From: Opitutus sp. GAS368
GTDB lineage: Bacteria; Verrucomicrobiota; Verrucomicrobiia; Opitutales; Opitutaceae
Direction: 5' to 3'
DNA length: 64,000 nucleotides
Assembly: GCA_945903465.1 (NCBI GenBank)
Contig: CAMDOF010000008.1
Coordinates: 1 to 64,000, forward strand
Part shown: positions 1 through 9,796 of the stretch, one piece after another
Layout: every line of letters begins with the position of its first letter
Numbering within the stretch: position 1 is the first letter of the stretch
Notes under the pieces: generated by a model
Seen by the model: only the letters and a program-made list of their open reading frames with translations
Told to the model about the DNA's origin: nothing
Databases searched by the model: none
Program-made: the position numbers and the translations under genes

Positions 1-483
1 ATTATCCGAAGCCGGAAACCACCTCCGCGCCCGACCACGATCCGCCCGGCCAGCCGGCGTGACCTCGTCTCGAGACGCGGTGCCCCGGTCGCCCCGCCCG
101 CGGGCGGCCGAGATTTTTTCACCTTCCGCAAGCTTGCCGAAGCTACACACCACGCTTGGCCCGGAGATTATGGGATCACGGCCGCCATCATTGAGAAAAA
201 AACGGCATCCGTTTTCAGGAAATAGCCCGACGCAGAACACTCAGGTCCACTCGCTCACGCTCGCAGCTGCTATGAAAACCTAGAAAACCAACGGGTAAGG
301 AAGCGCTCCGGAGGAACTGTCTCGCGCGTGAAGCCAGGCTGCCGTGGTCAATTCATGCGGGCGGTTCGGCTCCTCGGTGGCACGCGCGGCGCCAGCGCTA
401 GGGTGACTTGAGATCGCGTGGCGATGCTTCGGCCGGGGGTGCAATCGACCATCGGGGAAGGGAGGATCTCGGGTTACAGGCTA
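1..483. other. Intergenic, no gene recognised
   Basis: The short reading frames here have no family resemblance and no convincing start signal. The stretch lies downstream of the minus-strand receptor gene that ends at 484. I see no strong hairpin with a T-tract that would serve as its terminator. Confidence 0.5.
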
Positions 484-3400
484 CTAGTAACTTCCCTTGA
501 GCCCGAAGACCCAGTTGGCGCCGTATTCCTGCATTTGCCGGAGGGCGGCGCGTTTGCCCTCGATGGCATCGATGGGCGAGGTGTAGCGGAGGACCGGCAC
601 GTTGGTGATGTTGCGGCCCTGCACGTAGACGGAGTATCGGTTCGTCAGCCGCCAATTCAGTGACGTATCGAATTGGGTGAGGGCGCCGGCGTAGAGCCCG
701 TAGACGCCATCTGGAGTCGCATCGCGAAAGACCATGCCCACGGTCCCGCTGAAACGCCGGTACGTATACCCCAACCGGCTGGACAGGCGGTGGGGTGCTA
801 GGTTGTTGCGCCGCTGGCTCGCGTAAGAACGCGAGTAAGCGATGTTGGCGTTAATGCCCCTCAGATATTCTGATGGCAGAAATCCGAGGGTCTGGGTGTA
901 GGCCATTTCCATGTTGCGGAAACGCCGCTCCTCACCGCTGTTACGCGTGGTCCGAAACGTGTAGGCGATAAAATCGGGATCGTCGTTGCCAAACTCCGTC
1001 GCGCTGAAATCGAAGGTTTCGCGCAGGTTGCGGATTTCATTTTGAGAGACGGCGAACGAGACCTGACCCGGTGACCGGCCGCCGAAATAATAAGCGAGTC
1101 GCGCCTGCGAATTTTTGGAAAACTCGGGCTCGAGCGAGGGATTCGGGGCCGACACCCGTTGATTGACTTCATCGGCGACCCAGACGCCGGTAAGGCTGTC
1201 GATCGGAGGGCGCGAGATCGCTTTGTTGAAACCGGCCTGAAATTCGAGGTTGGGCAGCAATTGGTACTTGAGGAGCGCGGATGGAAAGAAATTGACGTAG
1301 CTTGAGGTCCGCGTGACGCGCGGCTGGCTCATGAATTGGTAAATCATGCCTGGCACGGTGAGCGCGCGGCCGCCGTTCGTGGCCGGGGCATTCATGGTGT
1401 AGCCCGCTGCGAGGACTTGAGCGCGGGTGCGGGGATCAAATTCTTGCAGCGCGTTTTTTGTCTCCTCACCGCGCACGCCGAACCGGACCTGCAGCTTCGA
1501 GGTGACGCGCACGTCGGCTTGCGTGTAGCCGGCGGTGACCGTCTGGCGGAAATCGCGTTTGTTCGCGATGAACGCCGTGTAGAAATTTTCCGGCGTGGGC
1601 GTGGGCACAAACAACTCCGGCCGGGTGTGGAAAAGATCGGCGATCGCGTTGCGACTCACCCGCTGCGGCATGCCCGGCGCGCCGTTCAGGTTGTAGAGCG
1701 TCAGGCCGTTGGTCGTGCCCATGTCGAAGAGATGCGGCGAAATGAACTGTGGCCCGACGTTCGCCCAGTTCCCAAACGTAGAATTCAAATAGGCGCCCGT
1801 CGTCGGGCTCATTGTGACGGTGTTGCCGTTGGGGCCGATGTATGACCAGACATTCCAGGGCGTCCGATTGTTGATGTCGCGACTCTCTTCGGCCCACTTG
1901 CTGCCAAATTTGAGGGTGATGGGTAGGCGCCCCAAAGGCAGCGCCCAGCGGGCGTTCAGCTGGCCGCTCCAGATATCGGTGATCCATCGTCGGGCATCGT
2001 TGGTGACCCGCGTGCCGCCAGTACTCGTGTTGGTATCCACAAAGTTTCGCCGATCGAACCAATCGGGGCCCGTGGTCTGGCGGATCGTCCATTCCCACGA
2101 TCCCGGCACGGGTCGGGTGGCGATCCAGTCGACGGCGACGCCGCCGCCCTCGTTGTTGGCATAACCGCGTTCGAGCGAGTGAAAATTATTGGCCGCCCGG
2201 GAGTTCGCGGCGGCTCCGTCGATCACCCAGGCGCCGACCTTGTATTCAAACTTTGGTGAGAACGTGCGGGTGTAAGTAATCTCGGTCGAGCTACCGCCGC
2301 CGTTGTTCAGGGCCGGCACGGTGTTCGACGATGTGCGACGGGTTTGCACGGTGAGCAGGCCGTCGCCCTGCACGGACGAGCGACCATTGTTGACGTTGGC
2401 GTTGTCGTTGGCGGCGACGAAGGTGAAGTTGCGGTTCCAGAATTCGCCGCCCGCGTAGGTATAGATGGCGTTAAGCGAGAGCACGAGGTTGGGGGTGGCC
2501 TTGAAATCGGTGCTCAGCAGCCACGACTGCTTGGTCATGAATTTCGGGCCATCCTTGAAATCAATCTGGCGGATCACCATCGGCCGCGGATCGGCGGTGG
2601 TCGGGCTCCGGTTGTAACCCGCGACGATGTTATATTGCTCGGTGTAGGAATTTGCCGTGCCGGCGCTCAGGAGCACACCCAGACGCTGGTTCAGAAACGA
2701 TTCAGAATACTCGATCGAGAGATTGGGGCGCCACTTCAGATGGCGCGAATCACTGGGCCCCTCCGTGGCGCGGATCGTGAACTCTTCGGCGTTAAAGCCC
2801 ACGGCCCCGTTGAAGGCCAAGCGACGTCCTTTCCGGTCGAAGGCCCGTTTGCTCTTCATGTTGATCGTGCCCGCAGGAGAGTCCGCATCTGATTCAGCAC
2901 TGGTCGTACGGCTGATCTCAATCGATTCAATGGCAGTGATCGCAAATGTCTCGAAGCTCGTCGATCGCGCGCCCTCCCCGCCACGGACGGCGTCGGCGCT
3001 CGCGGTGCGCACCCCGTCGAACGAAACCCCGACGTACTGCGGGTCCATCCCGCCCAGCCGCGGACCCCGGGCCAGCGACTCGACATAATCTAAATCCACG
3101 CCCGGCAGATATTTTAGGAATTCGCCAACATTGCCGTCCATGACATCGCCAAAAATATCGGAGGCGACGGAGGTGGTGATATCCATATTCCGCCGTTGGG
3201 ACATCACCGCTTTGGCATTGCCCTCGCGCTCGGTGGAGACGCTGAAGGCCGAGAGCTGGATGGCGCCGTCTTTTTGCCCGGAGGCGGTGGCGGCGTTCGT
3301 GAGATTGATCTCTCGTTGCACGGGCGCGCCGGCGACGAGGTTGAACGTATCACGCACCGTCTGGTAGCCGCTGAACGCGACGGTAATGGTGGCGGCGCCG

Positions 3401-3627
3401 GGGGCGACTCCCGTGAACCGAAACGAGCCGTCGCTTTCGGTGAAAGTGACTTGGTTGGTGCTCTCGAGGCGCACCTCGGCGTTGGTCACGTACTGGCTGG
3501 TGGCGGGGTTGTAGACGCGACCTTGGATGCTGCCGGTCGTCTGCGCCGAGAGGAGCGCGGTCCAGCAGCAAAAAAGCACCGTGGCGCCGAGGTTGAGCAG
3601 GCGTACGGAAGGGTGTTTCGATATCAT
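484..3627 (-). CDS. TonB-dependent receptor with N-terminal carboxypeptidase-regulatory-like domain
   Basis: This 1047-residue outer-membrane receptor would import a ligand, probably an oligosaccharide or another large nutrient, using TonB energy. A signal peptide covers about residues 1-28 (cleavage near LLSAQ). A beta-sandwich of the carboxypeptidase-regulatory type follows at about 30-110 (GSIQGRVYNP, SDGSFRFTGV). A plug domain spans about 140-270 and includes the segment IESIEISRTTSAESD followed by SPAGTINMKSK. The rest is a 22-strand-type barrel ending in an aromatic residue (LKGSY), as expected for outer-membrane insertion. The length is usual for the Verrucomicrobia/Bacteroidetes type of receptor. 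No SusD-like partner lies beside it. The substrate cannot be read from the sequence. No clear Shine-Dalgarno precedes the ATG. Confidence 0.93.
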   Translation of the reverse strand: MISKHPSVRLLNLGATVLFCCWTALLSAQTTGSIQGRVYNPATSQYVTNAEVRLESTNQVTFTESDGSFRFTGVAPGAATITVAFSGYQTVRDTFNLVAGAPVQREINLTNAATASGQKDGAIQLSAFSVSTEREGNAKAVMSQRRNMDITTSVASDIFGDVMDGNVGEFLKYLPGVDLDYVESLARGPRLGGMDPQYVGVSFDGVRTASADAVRGGEGARSTSFETFAITAIESIEISRTTSAESDADSPAGTINMKSKRAFDRKGRRLAFNGAVGFNAEEFTIRATEGPSDSRHLKWRPNLSIEYSESFLNQRLGVLLSAGTANSYTEQYNIVAGYNRSPTTADPRPMVIRQIDFKDGPKFMTKQSWLLSTDFKATPNLVLSLNAIYTYAGGEFWNRNFTFVAANDNANVNNGRSSVQGDGLLTVQTRRTSSNTVPALNNGGGSSTEITYTRTFSPKFEYKVGAWVIDGAAANSRAANNFHSLERGYANNEGGGVAVDWIATRPVPGSWEWTIRQTTGPDWFDRRNFVDTNTSTGGTRVTNDARRWITDIWSGQLNARWALPLGRLPITLKFGSKWAEESRDINNRTPWNVWSYIGPNGNTVTMSPTTGAYLNSTFGNWANVGPQFISPHLFDMGTTNGLTLYNLNGAPGMPQRVSRNAIADLFHTRPELFVPTPTPENFYTAFIANKRDFRQTVTAGYTQADVRVTSKLQVRFGVRGEETKNALQEFDPRTRAQVLAAGYTMNAPATNGGRALTVPGMIYQFMSQPRVTRTSSYVNFFPSALLKYQLLPNLEFQAGFNKAISRPPIDSLTGVWVADEVNQRVSAPNPSLEPEFSKNSQARLAYYFGGRSPGQVSFAVSQNEIRNLRETFDFSATEFGNDDPDFIAYTFRTTRNSGEERRFRNMEMAYTQTLGFLPSEYLRGINANIAYSRSYASQRRNNLAPHRLSSRLGYTYRRFSGTVGMVFRDATPDGVYGLYAGALTQFDTSLNWRLTNRYSVYVQGRNITNVPVLRYTSPIDAIEGKRAALRQMQEYGANWVFGLKGSY

Positions 3628-4480
3628 TGCGAGGGCTGGAGTTTGCGAGAGGGGCGGACGTTAAAGGAGGCCAATAATGAGTTGCACGGTTTTTTTAGGC
3701 AGACGCAGATTTGCTCTCGGCGGATTTTTGCACGGATCGGCTCAGAGGGTGGCCCGTGCGCTCCGCGCGTTTTTTACTGTCGGCACAGAACTAACCGAGC
3801 GCGGAGCGCACGGTCCACCCTTTCGGGCGACAGCTTCCCGTGCAAAAATCCGCCGTGCAGATTGGCTTTTGTAGCGTGGGAGATCGCTGCGTGCGGCGGG
3901 CCGATAAAACGGCGGGAGTCGATGATCCGGTAGGCGAAGGGGTTGCCGTCTGGTTTTATGCAACCACGGGTTGCCGCCGGCTTTTTTCAAAGACGGCCCG
4001 CAACCGTTACTCGGAAAACTGGGGCTTGAATCGCGTGACCTAGAAGGTGATTGACCGTGGTCGGGACCTGACGGGCGTGACTGGCAATCTGGCGTCTGAT
4101 TTCGCGAAGGATCCGTTTGAGTATGTGGATGTGAAAGGGTTGCCGGTGATCTTCGCAAACGTGGCGACGGTGGGGGGGCACGGCGGCGCCGGTCTCCGGA
4201 GCGCAGAACTCGAAATGGGTGACGTCTGTTATCCCGTCGGGCAATCGCGTGATCTTTGGCCCGACGGTAGCGATCAGCCGCCACCAGCGGTTATTAAAGC
4301 CGGGCGACCTTGACCGGTTTACCGCCACTGTTGGGGAGCCGCTCCGGTCGCAGCAGCCGACGGTAGCGATCAATGTCTGGAGCCCGAATTTCAATGGGGC
4401 CGAGGAGTCAAAACCTCGCCGGCGTCGAGCGGATACGCCACCGACAATGCGAGTCGCAACCCCTCAGGCGCGGTGGGTGT
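3628..4480. other. Intergenic with inverted repeat, possibly decayed coding DNA
   Basis: No intact gene is seen. A long inverted repeat is annotated separately at 3718-3855. From about 4040 the sequence has coding-like composition on the plus strand, with short open stretches in shifting frames that lead into the receptor remnant at 4481. It may be the upstream part of that broken gene, but I cannot align it to a family. Confidence 0.4.
3718..3855. repeat. Long imperfect inverted repeat (138 bp)
   Basis: The outer arms are an exact 18-bp inverted repeat (3718-3735 and 3838-3855, core GGATTTTTGCACGG). Inside them a 22-bp pair (3746-3767 and 3800-3821) matches with a single mismatch. The arms are separated by 10 nt on the left and 16 nt on the right, and the central loop is about 32 nt. 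The transcript would fold into a long cruciform or hairpin. It lies in the upstream region of the minus-strand TonB receptor. It could be a small palindromic mobile repeat, a REP/MITE-like element or a transcriptional structure. Confidence 0.75.
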
Positions 4481-5137
4481 CGGCGGCGGGATCACCGGTT
4501 GGAACGTTGTTGGAACCGCGCTTTTAAAGGATCATTGCCTCCAGCCCAGCGAACTGTGGGAGGCTGGGGCGAAGTACTCGCTCATGCAGAACAAGGTGTT
4601 TCTGAACTGAGCGGTCGTTGAGCAGAAGCGGACATTTGAGAGCACGAGCAGCACGATCATTCAGCAGCCCCACTCCCAAGGTTTTGAGGCTGAGATGAAT
4701 TATCAGCCCAACAGAAGGTTGGATGGGACGGTCTCGTACCCCGTCGTTGCTGCGAAGTCTTCGGCCGGCTTTCAATCCGATGGTGGGGTGGGCCAGTTCT
4801 CCAATTCAAAATCGACCGAGGGCCGCGTCTCGGGGCTGCCGCGCACCGGTTAACACGCTGATCTTTGATACCTTCGATAGTGGTTGGGGTGGCCACGCCC
4901 ACGCGCTGGTGACGAGTTCGATCAACCATAATTTTGCGGGGACTTTGGTGATTCCGCCCCGGCTGCAAATTGACGTGGGCATCGCCGATAACACGAAGGT
5001 CTGGGGTGCTCGGCCTGAACGTGGGCAACGTGGCGAACGCGAAGAATGGGGCGCCACCGAATGCGGTGTTCGGCAACGCGGCGATCCTGCCGCTGCCCGG
5101 CACGCAGCGGCAGTTGAATCTTAAGGATAATTTTTAA
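4481..5137 (+). pseudogene. TonB-dependent receptor C-terminal remnant
   Basis: Translation on the plus strand gives a receptor barrel in pieces. It begins VGVGGGITGWNVVG, continues through WEAGAKYSLMQNKVFLN and is then interrupted by TGA at 4608-4610. It resumes with GFEAEMNYQPNRRLDGTVSY and stops at TAA near 4851. It returns in another frame with SSINHNFAGTLVIPPRLQID, and after a further shift ends with GLNVGNVANAKNGAPPNA, GTQRQLNLKDNF and stop. The terminal beta-strand pattern, with a final aromatic residue, is the normal end of a TonB receptor. At least one nonsense codon and two frame changes make it non-functional. No plug domain is recognisable upstream. Confidence 0.72.
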
Positions 5138-5536
5138 AAGCGGTCGCCCTCTTCGACTTGGGTCGCGGCGCGGATGAATCCGGTGCCCCGCGAGCATCCG
5201 CTGATGAATCAGTTTTTCCCAGCGACTTTCAGCGGGTAAACGGCGATACCAGACCGCTGCTGGCAAGGCTCGTGGCGCAGGCGTCTCGCGGCCGGCGGCC
5301 GGATGATCCATCGTCAAAGTCGTCGCGATCCAACGATGCGGCACCGCGATCGTGGTCCGTAGTGGCCGGTCACTAGCGACCTTTCTGGCGGCACCTGAGA
5401 GAGCGCCCTCCGCGTTCGCCCCGCCGATTTTGGCAGCAAGATGGTTTTTTTCGAGGCCCGCGGCCTTGCCGTCGTGGCTGGGTCGGCGACAGCCGTGACA
5501 ACTTCGCGCTCTCGCCAACGTCATTCGTTTTGTTTG
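5138..5536. other. Intergenic, no gene recognised
   Basis: About 400 bp lie between the receptor remnant and the esterase-like gene. Short open frames exist on both strands, but none shows a family motif. An open frame runs into the downstream gene from 5441; its first 32 residues precede the signal peptide and look like untranslated leader. Confidence 0.4.
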
Positions 5537-6733
5537 ATGAAAATTCCCATGCCTTGGTCAAGAATCCTCCGGGTTATGTCGATCGTGTTTGGCCTCCTCG
5601 GGTGGTCGGGCCCGCTCACCGCGGCGGCCGTCCCGACTTCGCCGCTGACCTTGCATCCAGCGGTGGCGGCGAGTGCGGCGACGACGGTTCTTCCGCCGCT
5701 ACCGTCGAAGATGAACGTGCCGGCGCCGGGCCCGGTCACGGCTGAGCCCTATGCGCCGCAGCCCATCCGGCAGGGTGGCGTGGTTGTTCCGCTCTACCCC
5801 GCGGGCTCGCCCTATCTGAAGAAGGATCGCGTCCGTGAAGCCGAAAAATACACGATCGGCGGTGGGGGGCAGATTAGCAGCATCGTCAATATCCACAATC
5901 CTTCCATCGAGTTTCACCCGGGAAGTGGTGCGCTCAACACGGGCACGGTGGTTATTGTCGTGGCGGGTGGTGGGCATCGCACCTTGAACGTCGGCGGTGA
6001 AGGGGCTGATTTCGTCCCGTTTTTCTTCAATCACGGGATCAGCACGGTCATCCTCCGCAACCGCATGCGCGTTGATGGGTACGATGCGAAGACCGACTCG
6101 GTTTACGATGCCCAGCAAGCGATCAAACTGGTGCGCGCTTACGCCAAGGAGTGGCGGCTGGACCCGAAGAAGATCGGTATTATGGGCTTTTCGGCGGGAG
6201 CGGAATTGGCGACGCCGGCGGCGCTGGCGTGGCAGACGTTCGATGAAGAAAATAATGTTCCGAGTAATCCTTTCGCCGCGATTTCGTCGCGACCGGACTT
6301 CGTGGGCGTGATTTATCCCGGCCCAACCCCCTTCACGGCTCCCCGTGGTGCGAACGCCGGCACTTGGACGGCGCCGGCGATTCCTCGCGACGCCCCGCCC
6401 TCGTTTATCGCGTGTGCGGGCTGGGGCGATCGTGGGCATGCGATTTGGGCCAACGATTGGTTCACCGCTATGCTCAAGGCGGCTATCCCGAACGTGGAAA
6501 TGCACATCTACGCCCGCGGTCGTCATCCTGGCGATACGCCTAATCTCGGTGACCCGCCTTCGACGGGTGGGCTCACCAATCGTGGTTTTATTGCCTATGG
6601 TACCTGGCATGAGCGCTTCATCGAGTGGGCGCGTGACCTTGGTTTCTTGGGTAAGCCAGGTGTGGAGACGCAAGCGGCCAAGGACGTCTGGGCTAATCTC
6701 GAGCGCCCTGCGCCCGGGGGCGACCGGCGCTAG
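5537..6733 (+). CDS. Secreted alpha/beta hydrolase (esterase/lipase-like)
   Basis: This is an exported serine hydrolase of the acetyl-esterase/BD-FAE type, 398 residues from the ATG at 5537. That start was chosen because it opens directly onto a signal peptide (MKIPMPWSRILRVM, hydrophobic stretch, cleavage near TAAAVP). A longer frame from 5441 would place 32 unrelated residues in front. The oxyanion segment VVAGGGH is at about 142-148 and the nucleophile motif GFSAGAE has Ser219. Candidate acid and base residues are the Asp in AGWGDRGHA and the His in YARGRHPGD. The family removes acyl groups from sugars or small esters in the periplasm. The substrate is not deducible. It converges on the permease gene, with 23 bp between their ends. 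Confidence 0.82.
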   Translation: MKIPMPWSRILRVMSIVFGLLGWSGPLTAAAVPTSPLTLHPAVAASAATTVLPPLPSKMNVPAPGPVTAEPYAPQPIRQGGVVVPLYPAGSPYLKKDRVREAEKYTIGGGGQISSIVNIHNPSIEFHPGSGALNTGTVVIVVAGGGHRTLNVGGEGADFVPFFFNHGISTVILRNRMRVDGYDAKTDSVYDAQQAIKLVRAYAKEWRLDPKKIGIMGFSAGAELATPAALAWQTFDEENNVPSNPFAAISSRPDFVGVIYPGPTPFTAPRGANAGTWTAPAIPRDAPPSFIACAGWGDRGHAIWANDWFTAMLKAAIPNVEMHIYARGRHPGDTPNLGDPPSTGGLTNRGFIAYGTWHERFIEWARDLGFLGKPGVETQAAKDVWANLERPAPGGDRR

Positions 6734-6756
6734 TCGGGCTCGGGTGGCGCGTCGGG

Positions 6757-8094
6757 TCAGGCGCGAAAGGGCCAGAGGTGGAAAAACTGGGCGAAGAAGA
6801 GGGCGGCGAAGAGATACCCGAGATTTGACATCCGGTGGGTTTCATCGAGGCCGAGGGCGAGGATGGCGGTGGCGAGGAGGCCGAGGCCGATGCCGTCGGC
6901 GATGCTGAAAGTGAGTGGAATCGCCAGCAGTGTGAGCACGGCCGGCAGGGCGACCTTGAAATCCGTCATATCGATTTCGTTGACCGATTGCATCATGAAG
7001 ACGCCCACGATGACGAGTGCCGGGGCGGTGGCGGCGGCTGGGATGATGAGCAGGAGCGGGGTAAAAAAGAGGGCGAGGAGCATGAGGACCGCGGTCGTCG
7101 CCGAGGTTAGCCCGGTGCGGCCGCCCGCCTCGACGCCGGAGGCTGATTCGATGTAGCTGACGACCGTCGACGTGCCGAAGAGAGCACTCAAAATGGTGGC
7201 GAGGGCATCGGCGAGGAGGGCGCGGCCCGCCTTGGGGAGGGTGCCGTCGGGGCGGAGGAAACCGGCCCGCTTGGTTACGCCGATTAAGGTTCCGATGTTG
7301 TCGAACATATCGACGAGCAGGAGGGTCAAGATGAGCGGTAGCGCCATCATGATCGCGTGGGTGCTGGTTAGAAAACCGAAGGAGAGTTTGAGGAAAACCG
7401 GTGAGATGCCAACGGGCAGGTCGATGATGCTGGTGGGCCACGGGGTGACGCGTTGGCCGGCGCCAGCGGGCACGAAGAGACCGGCGATGGTGACGACCGC
7501 GATACTGATGATGATCGCCCCGTTCACGCGTCGAGCGATGAGGATGGCGGTGAGCGCGATGCCGAAGAGGCAGAGGGCGACGGGCCCGGAGGCGAAATTG
7601 CCGTGCGCGAGGAATGTGGCGGGATTAGCGACGATGACGCCGCCGTTTTTCAGGCCGATGAAGGCGATGAAGAGACCGATGCCGCAGGTCACCGCAATTT
7701 TTAGTGAGTGGGGGATCGCATCGATGATCTTCTCGCGAATGCCGGTGAGGGAAAGCAGGAGGAAGATGACCCCGTTGATGAACACCATCCCGAGCGCCTC
7801 CGACCACGGGACGCCCCGGCCGAGCACAAGGGTGAACGTGAAGAACGCATTGATGCCCATGCCGGGTGCCAGCGCGATGGGGTAGTTGGTGAGGAAGGCC
7901 ATCAAGCCGGTGGCGAGAGCGGCGGTGAGGGCGGTGACGGTCACGAGGGCGGCCTTGTCCATGCCCGTGTTGGCGAGGATGGCGGGGTTGACGGCGAGGA
8001 TGTAGGCCATCGCGGCGAAGGTGGTGAGCCCGGCCTGCAGTTCGCGGCGGACGGTGGTTTTGTTTTCCTCAAGTTTAAATAAGCGATTGAGCAT
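6757..8094 (-). CDS. NCS2/AzgA-family purine (guanine/hypoxanthine) permease
   Basis: This inner-membrane transporter for purine bases has 445 residues from ATG at 8094. The start aligns with the family N-terminus (MLNRLFKLEENKTTVRRE). Upstream in-frame codons to 8169 add a proline-rich, non-conserved stretch. Family signatures are visible: the GLTTFAAMAYILAVNP segment near residue 20, NPAILANTGMD, LAPGMGINAFFTFTLVLG, and alternating hydrophobic segments to the C-terminus. AzgA proteins have about 430-470 residues and are proton symporters for adenine, guanine or hypoxanthine. It is divergent from an exported nucleosidase gene 128 bp away, whose reaction would release a purine base for this permease to import. 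No purine riboswitch was recognised upstream. Confidence 0.9.
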   Translation of the reverse strand: MLNRLFKLEENKTTVRRELQAGLTTFAAMAYILAVNPAILANTGMDKAALVTVTALTAALATGLMAFLTNYPIALAPGMGINAFFTFTLVLGRGVPWSEALGMVFINGVIFLLLSLTGIREKIIDAIPHSLKIAVTCGIGLFIAFIGLKNGGVIVANPATFLAHGNFASGPVALCLFGIALTAILIARRVNGAIIISIAVVTIAGLFVPAGAGQRVTPWPTSIIDLPVGISPVFLKLSFGFLTSTHAIMMALPLILTLLLVDMFDNIGTLIGVTKRAGFLRPDGTLPKAGRALLADALATILSALFGTSTVVSYIESASGVEAGGRTGLTSATTAVLMLLALFFTPLLLIIPAAATAPALVIVGVFMMQSVNEIDMTDFKVALPAVLTLLAIPLTFSIADGIGLGLLATAILALGLDETHRMSNLGYLFAALFFAQFFHLWPFRA

Positions 8095-8222
8095 CGTGGA
8101 AGGAGAGTGAGACGAGCCTGAGCGGAATGGGTTGAGTGGTGGCGGTTGCGAGGCGAGTGCCCATCGCATCGCTTGCAGTTTAACGTCTGCTGGCGCTTTG
8201 TCTGCTGATAAGTGCCCCGTTT
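8095..8222. promoter_or_regulatory. Shared divergent promoter region
   Basis: These 128 bp separate the divergent starts of the purine permease and the exported nucleosidase, so both promoters, and any shared operator, must lie here or in the ends of the genes. I could not identify convincing -35/-10 boxes or a conserved riboswitch core. Confidence 0.4.
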
Positions 8223-9155
8223 ATGAAAATTCTGTTTGCTCTCCATGGCGGCCGGCGGCGGCCAGAAAGGTTGCTGGCGCTGGTGTTTCTGGCCTGCGGG
8301 TGGCTGGGCGTCTTTGCGGGGGAAGCGCGGGTTCCATTGCTGGCGATCTGCGCGGCCTATCCGCCGGAGATCGCGGCGTTGCAGCGCGAGTTTGGGGTAG
8401 CGGAGAGCCGGGGTTTTAAGGCGACGACGATCAACGGACTGGTTTTTTGGCGAGGTCGCTACGGCCGCCGAGAGGTGATTCTATTTCGCACGGGAGTGAG
8501 CCTGGTGAATGCGGCCTACCAACTGCAGTTGGCGCTCGACCGTTTTCCGATCACGGCGGTTTTATTTGCGGGGGTGGCGGGCGGCACCGATCCGGCGCTG
8601 CACGTGGGCGATGTGGTTGTGCCGGAGCGTTGGGCTTACCACGGGGAGTCCGCCTACCTCAATCCTGATGGGCGGGGCGGCTACCTCCGACCTGATTTCT
8701 TCAAGGCCACGTACGAAAATTTCGGGATGATCTTTCCCAACGACGTTTCGGTGATTCGGGAGGGCGAGGAGGACTTTGTGGCGGTGCCGACCTTCCCGGC
8801 GGATGCAGCGTTGCTGGCCGCGGCGCGGCAGGCGGTGCCCAAGATGCCTTCGACGCGCAAGGCGGGGCGCGAGGTGGTCTTTAGGGTGGGGGGCACGGGC
8901 GTATCCGCCTCGGTCTTTCTCGACCATGCGCCCTATCGCGAATGGCTGTTTCGCGTGTGGCAGGCGCGTTGTACGGATATGGAGTCCACGGCCTTGGCGC
9001 ACGTCGCCTGGGCGAATAAAACGCCGATCCTGATCGTGCGGGGATTGAGCGACCTCGCGGGTGGCCAGCAGGGCGCGAACCCCATTGATCAGAACGAGGC
9101 GACGGTCTCGGGTATCGCCGCGCGTTTTCTTCGTCAGGTGGTGGATGAACTTTGA
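8223..9155 (+). CDS. Exported nucleoside phosphorylase-superfamily protein (MTA/SAH nucleosidase-like)
   Basis: A 310-residue protein of the PNP/UDP superfamily, most like 5-methylthioadenosine/S-adenosylhomocysteine nucleosidases, which split adenine from the ribose thioether. An N-terminal hydrophobic segment (LLALVFLACGWLGVFAG, residues about 17-34) looks like a signal peptide, so it would act in the periplasm. Core motifs are VLFAGVAGGTDPALHVGDVVV at about 113-133, the substrate-ribose motif CTDMESTA, and RGLSDLAGG, whose Asp is the usual catalytic acid. The cytosolic enzyme is about 230 residues; the extra length is the leader plus an insertion around HGESAYLNPDGRGGYLRPDF. The second Glu of the usual MExE motif is absent, so specificity is uncertain. 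It is divergent from the purine permease. Confidence 0.85.
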   Translation: MKILFALHGGRRRPERLLALVFLACGWLGVFAGEARVPLLAICAAYPPEIAALQREFGVAESRGFKATTINGLVFWRGRYGRREVILFRTGVSLVNAAYQLQLALDRFPITAVLFAGVAGGTDPALHVGDVVVPERWAYHGESAYLNPDGRGGYLRPDFFKATYENFGMIFPNDVSVIREGEEDFVAVPTFPADAALLAAARQAVPKMPSTRKAGREVVFRVGGTGVSASVFLDHAPYREWLFRVWQARCTDMESTALAHVAWANKTPILIVRGLSDLAGGQQGANPIDQNEATVSGIAARFLRQVVDEL

Positions 9156-9796
9156 GGCGGGGTGGGGGCGCGCGGCTTGGTGAGTCTGGCGCCTTGGCCC
9201 GATAAGCTAGCCCGCGCTGATCGCGAGAATTTTTAATAAAAAATCGGTGCCAAAAAAAGCTTTAGTCACCAGAGATTTTTACTCACCCATTTTGTGTTCA
9301 TTCTTAGTTTGGGGGCACCTGCAAACACTTGCGGCTGGGTCTTGGGCGTGGCCGCGTTGCTCGAAGCGCCGGCATGAGGCGGCGCGAAGGGAGGTTTTTG
9401 GGGCGTGGGCGGGCCGGCGGGGTGTTTGGCGGGTGAGGGGCGGTGGGCGCTTTTGCGATCGGGGAGGTGGCCTGGGCGGCGACCAATCGCCTCTATATGG
9501 TCGTGGGGGCGAGTGGCGCGGTCTCGTCCGGGAGGGTCTGCTTGGTGAGTGGAGTGCCGTCGTTGGCCAATGCGGATGCTGGGGTCACCTTTCCGCGCTG
9601 CGATCGGCGATGGCAGCGTGGCGGCGACGGATCTCGCGACCAAACGCATCCGCGTGATGGTTAACTCCACCCGCTCGGCGAAGTCGGCGGTAACTTTCAC
9701 GGATACCGCCATCTCGGCGACATTTACTCTGCGGAACAAATCGACCTGTTGCCCGCTGACCAGCCAGTTGTCCGTCGCCGCTGGATCCGCGGTGGC
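9156..9796. other. Decayed intergenic stretch, possible minor-pilin remnant
   Basis: No intact gene is seen. Around 9600-9720 the plus strand reads DLATKRIRVMVNSTRSAKSA, which resembles the C-terminal strand region of a PilV-type minor pilin. This fits the PilX-like remnant that follows, but the match is short and rests on my reading only. Confidence 0.3.

Noticed and set aside
59-283. Short plus-strand open frame at the left edge
   Set aside because: No family resemblance, no ribosome site and poor composition.
8095-8222. Purine riboswitch ahead of the permease
   Set aside because: The conserved core elements of the guanine or adenine riboswitch are not visible in the 128-bp gap.
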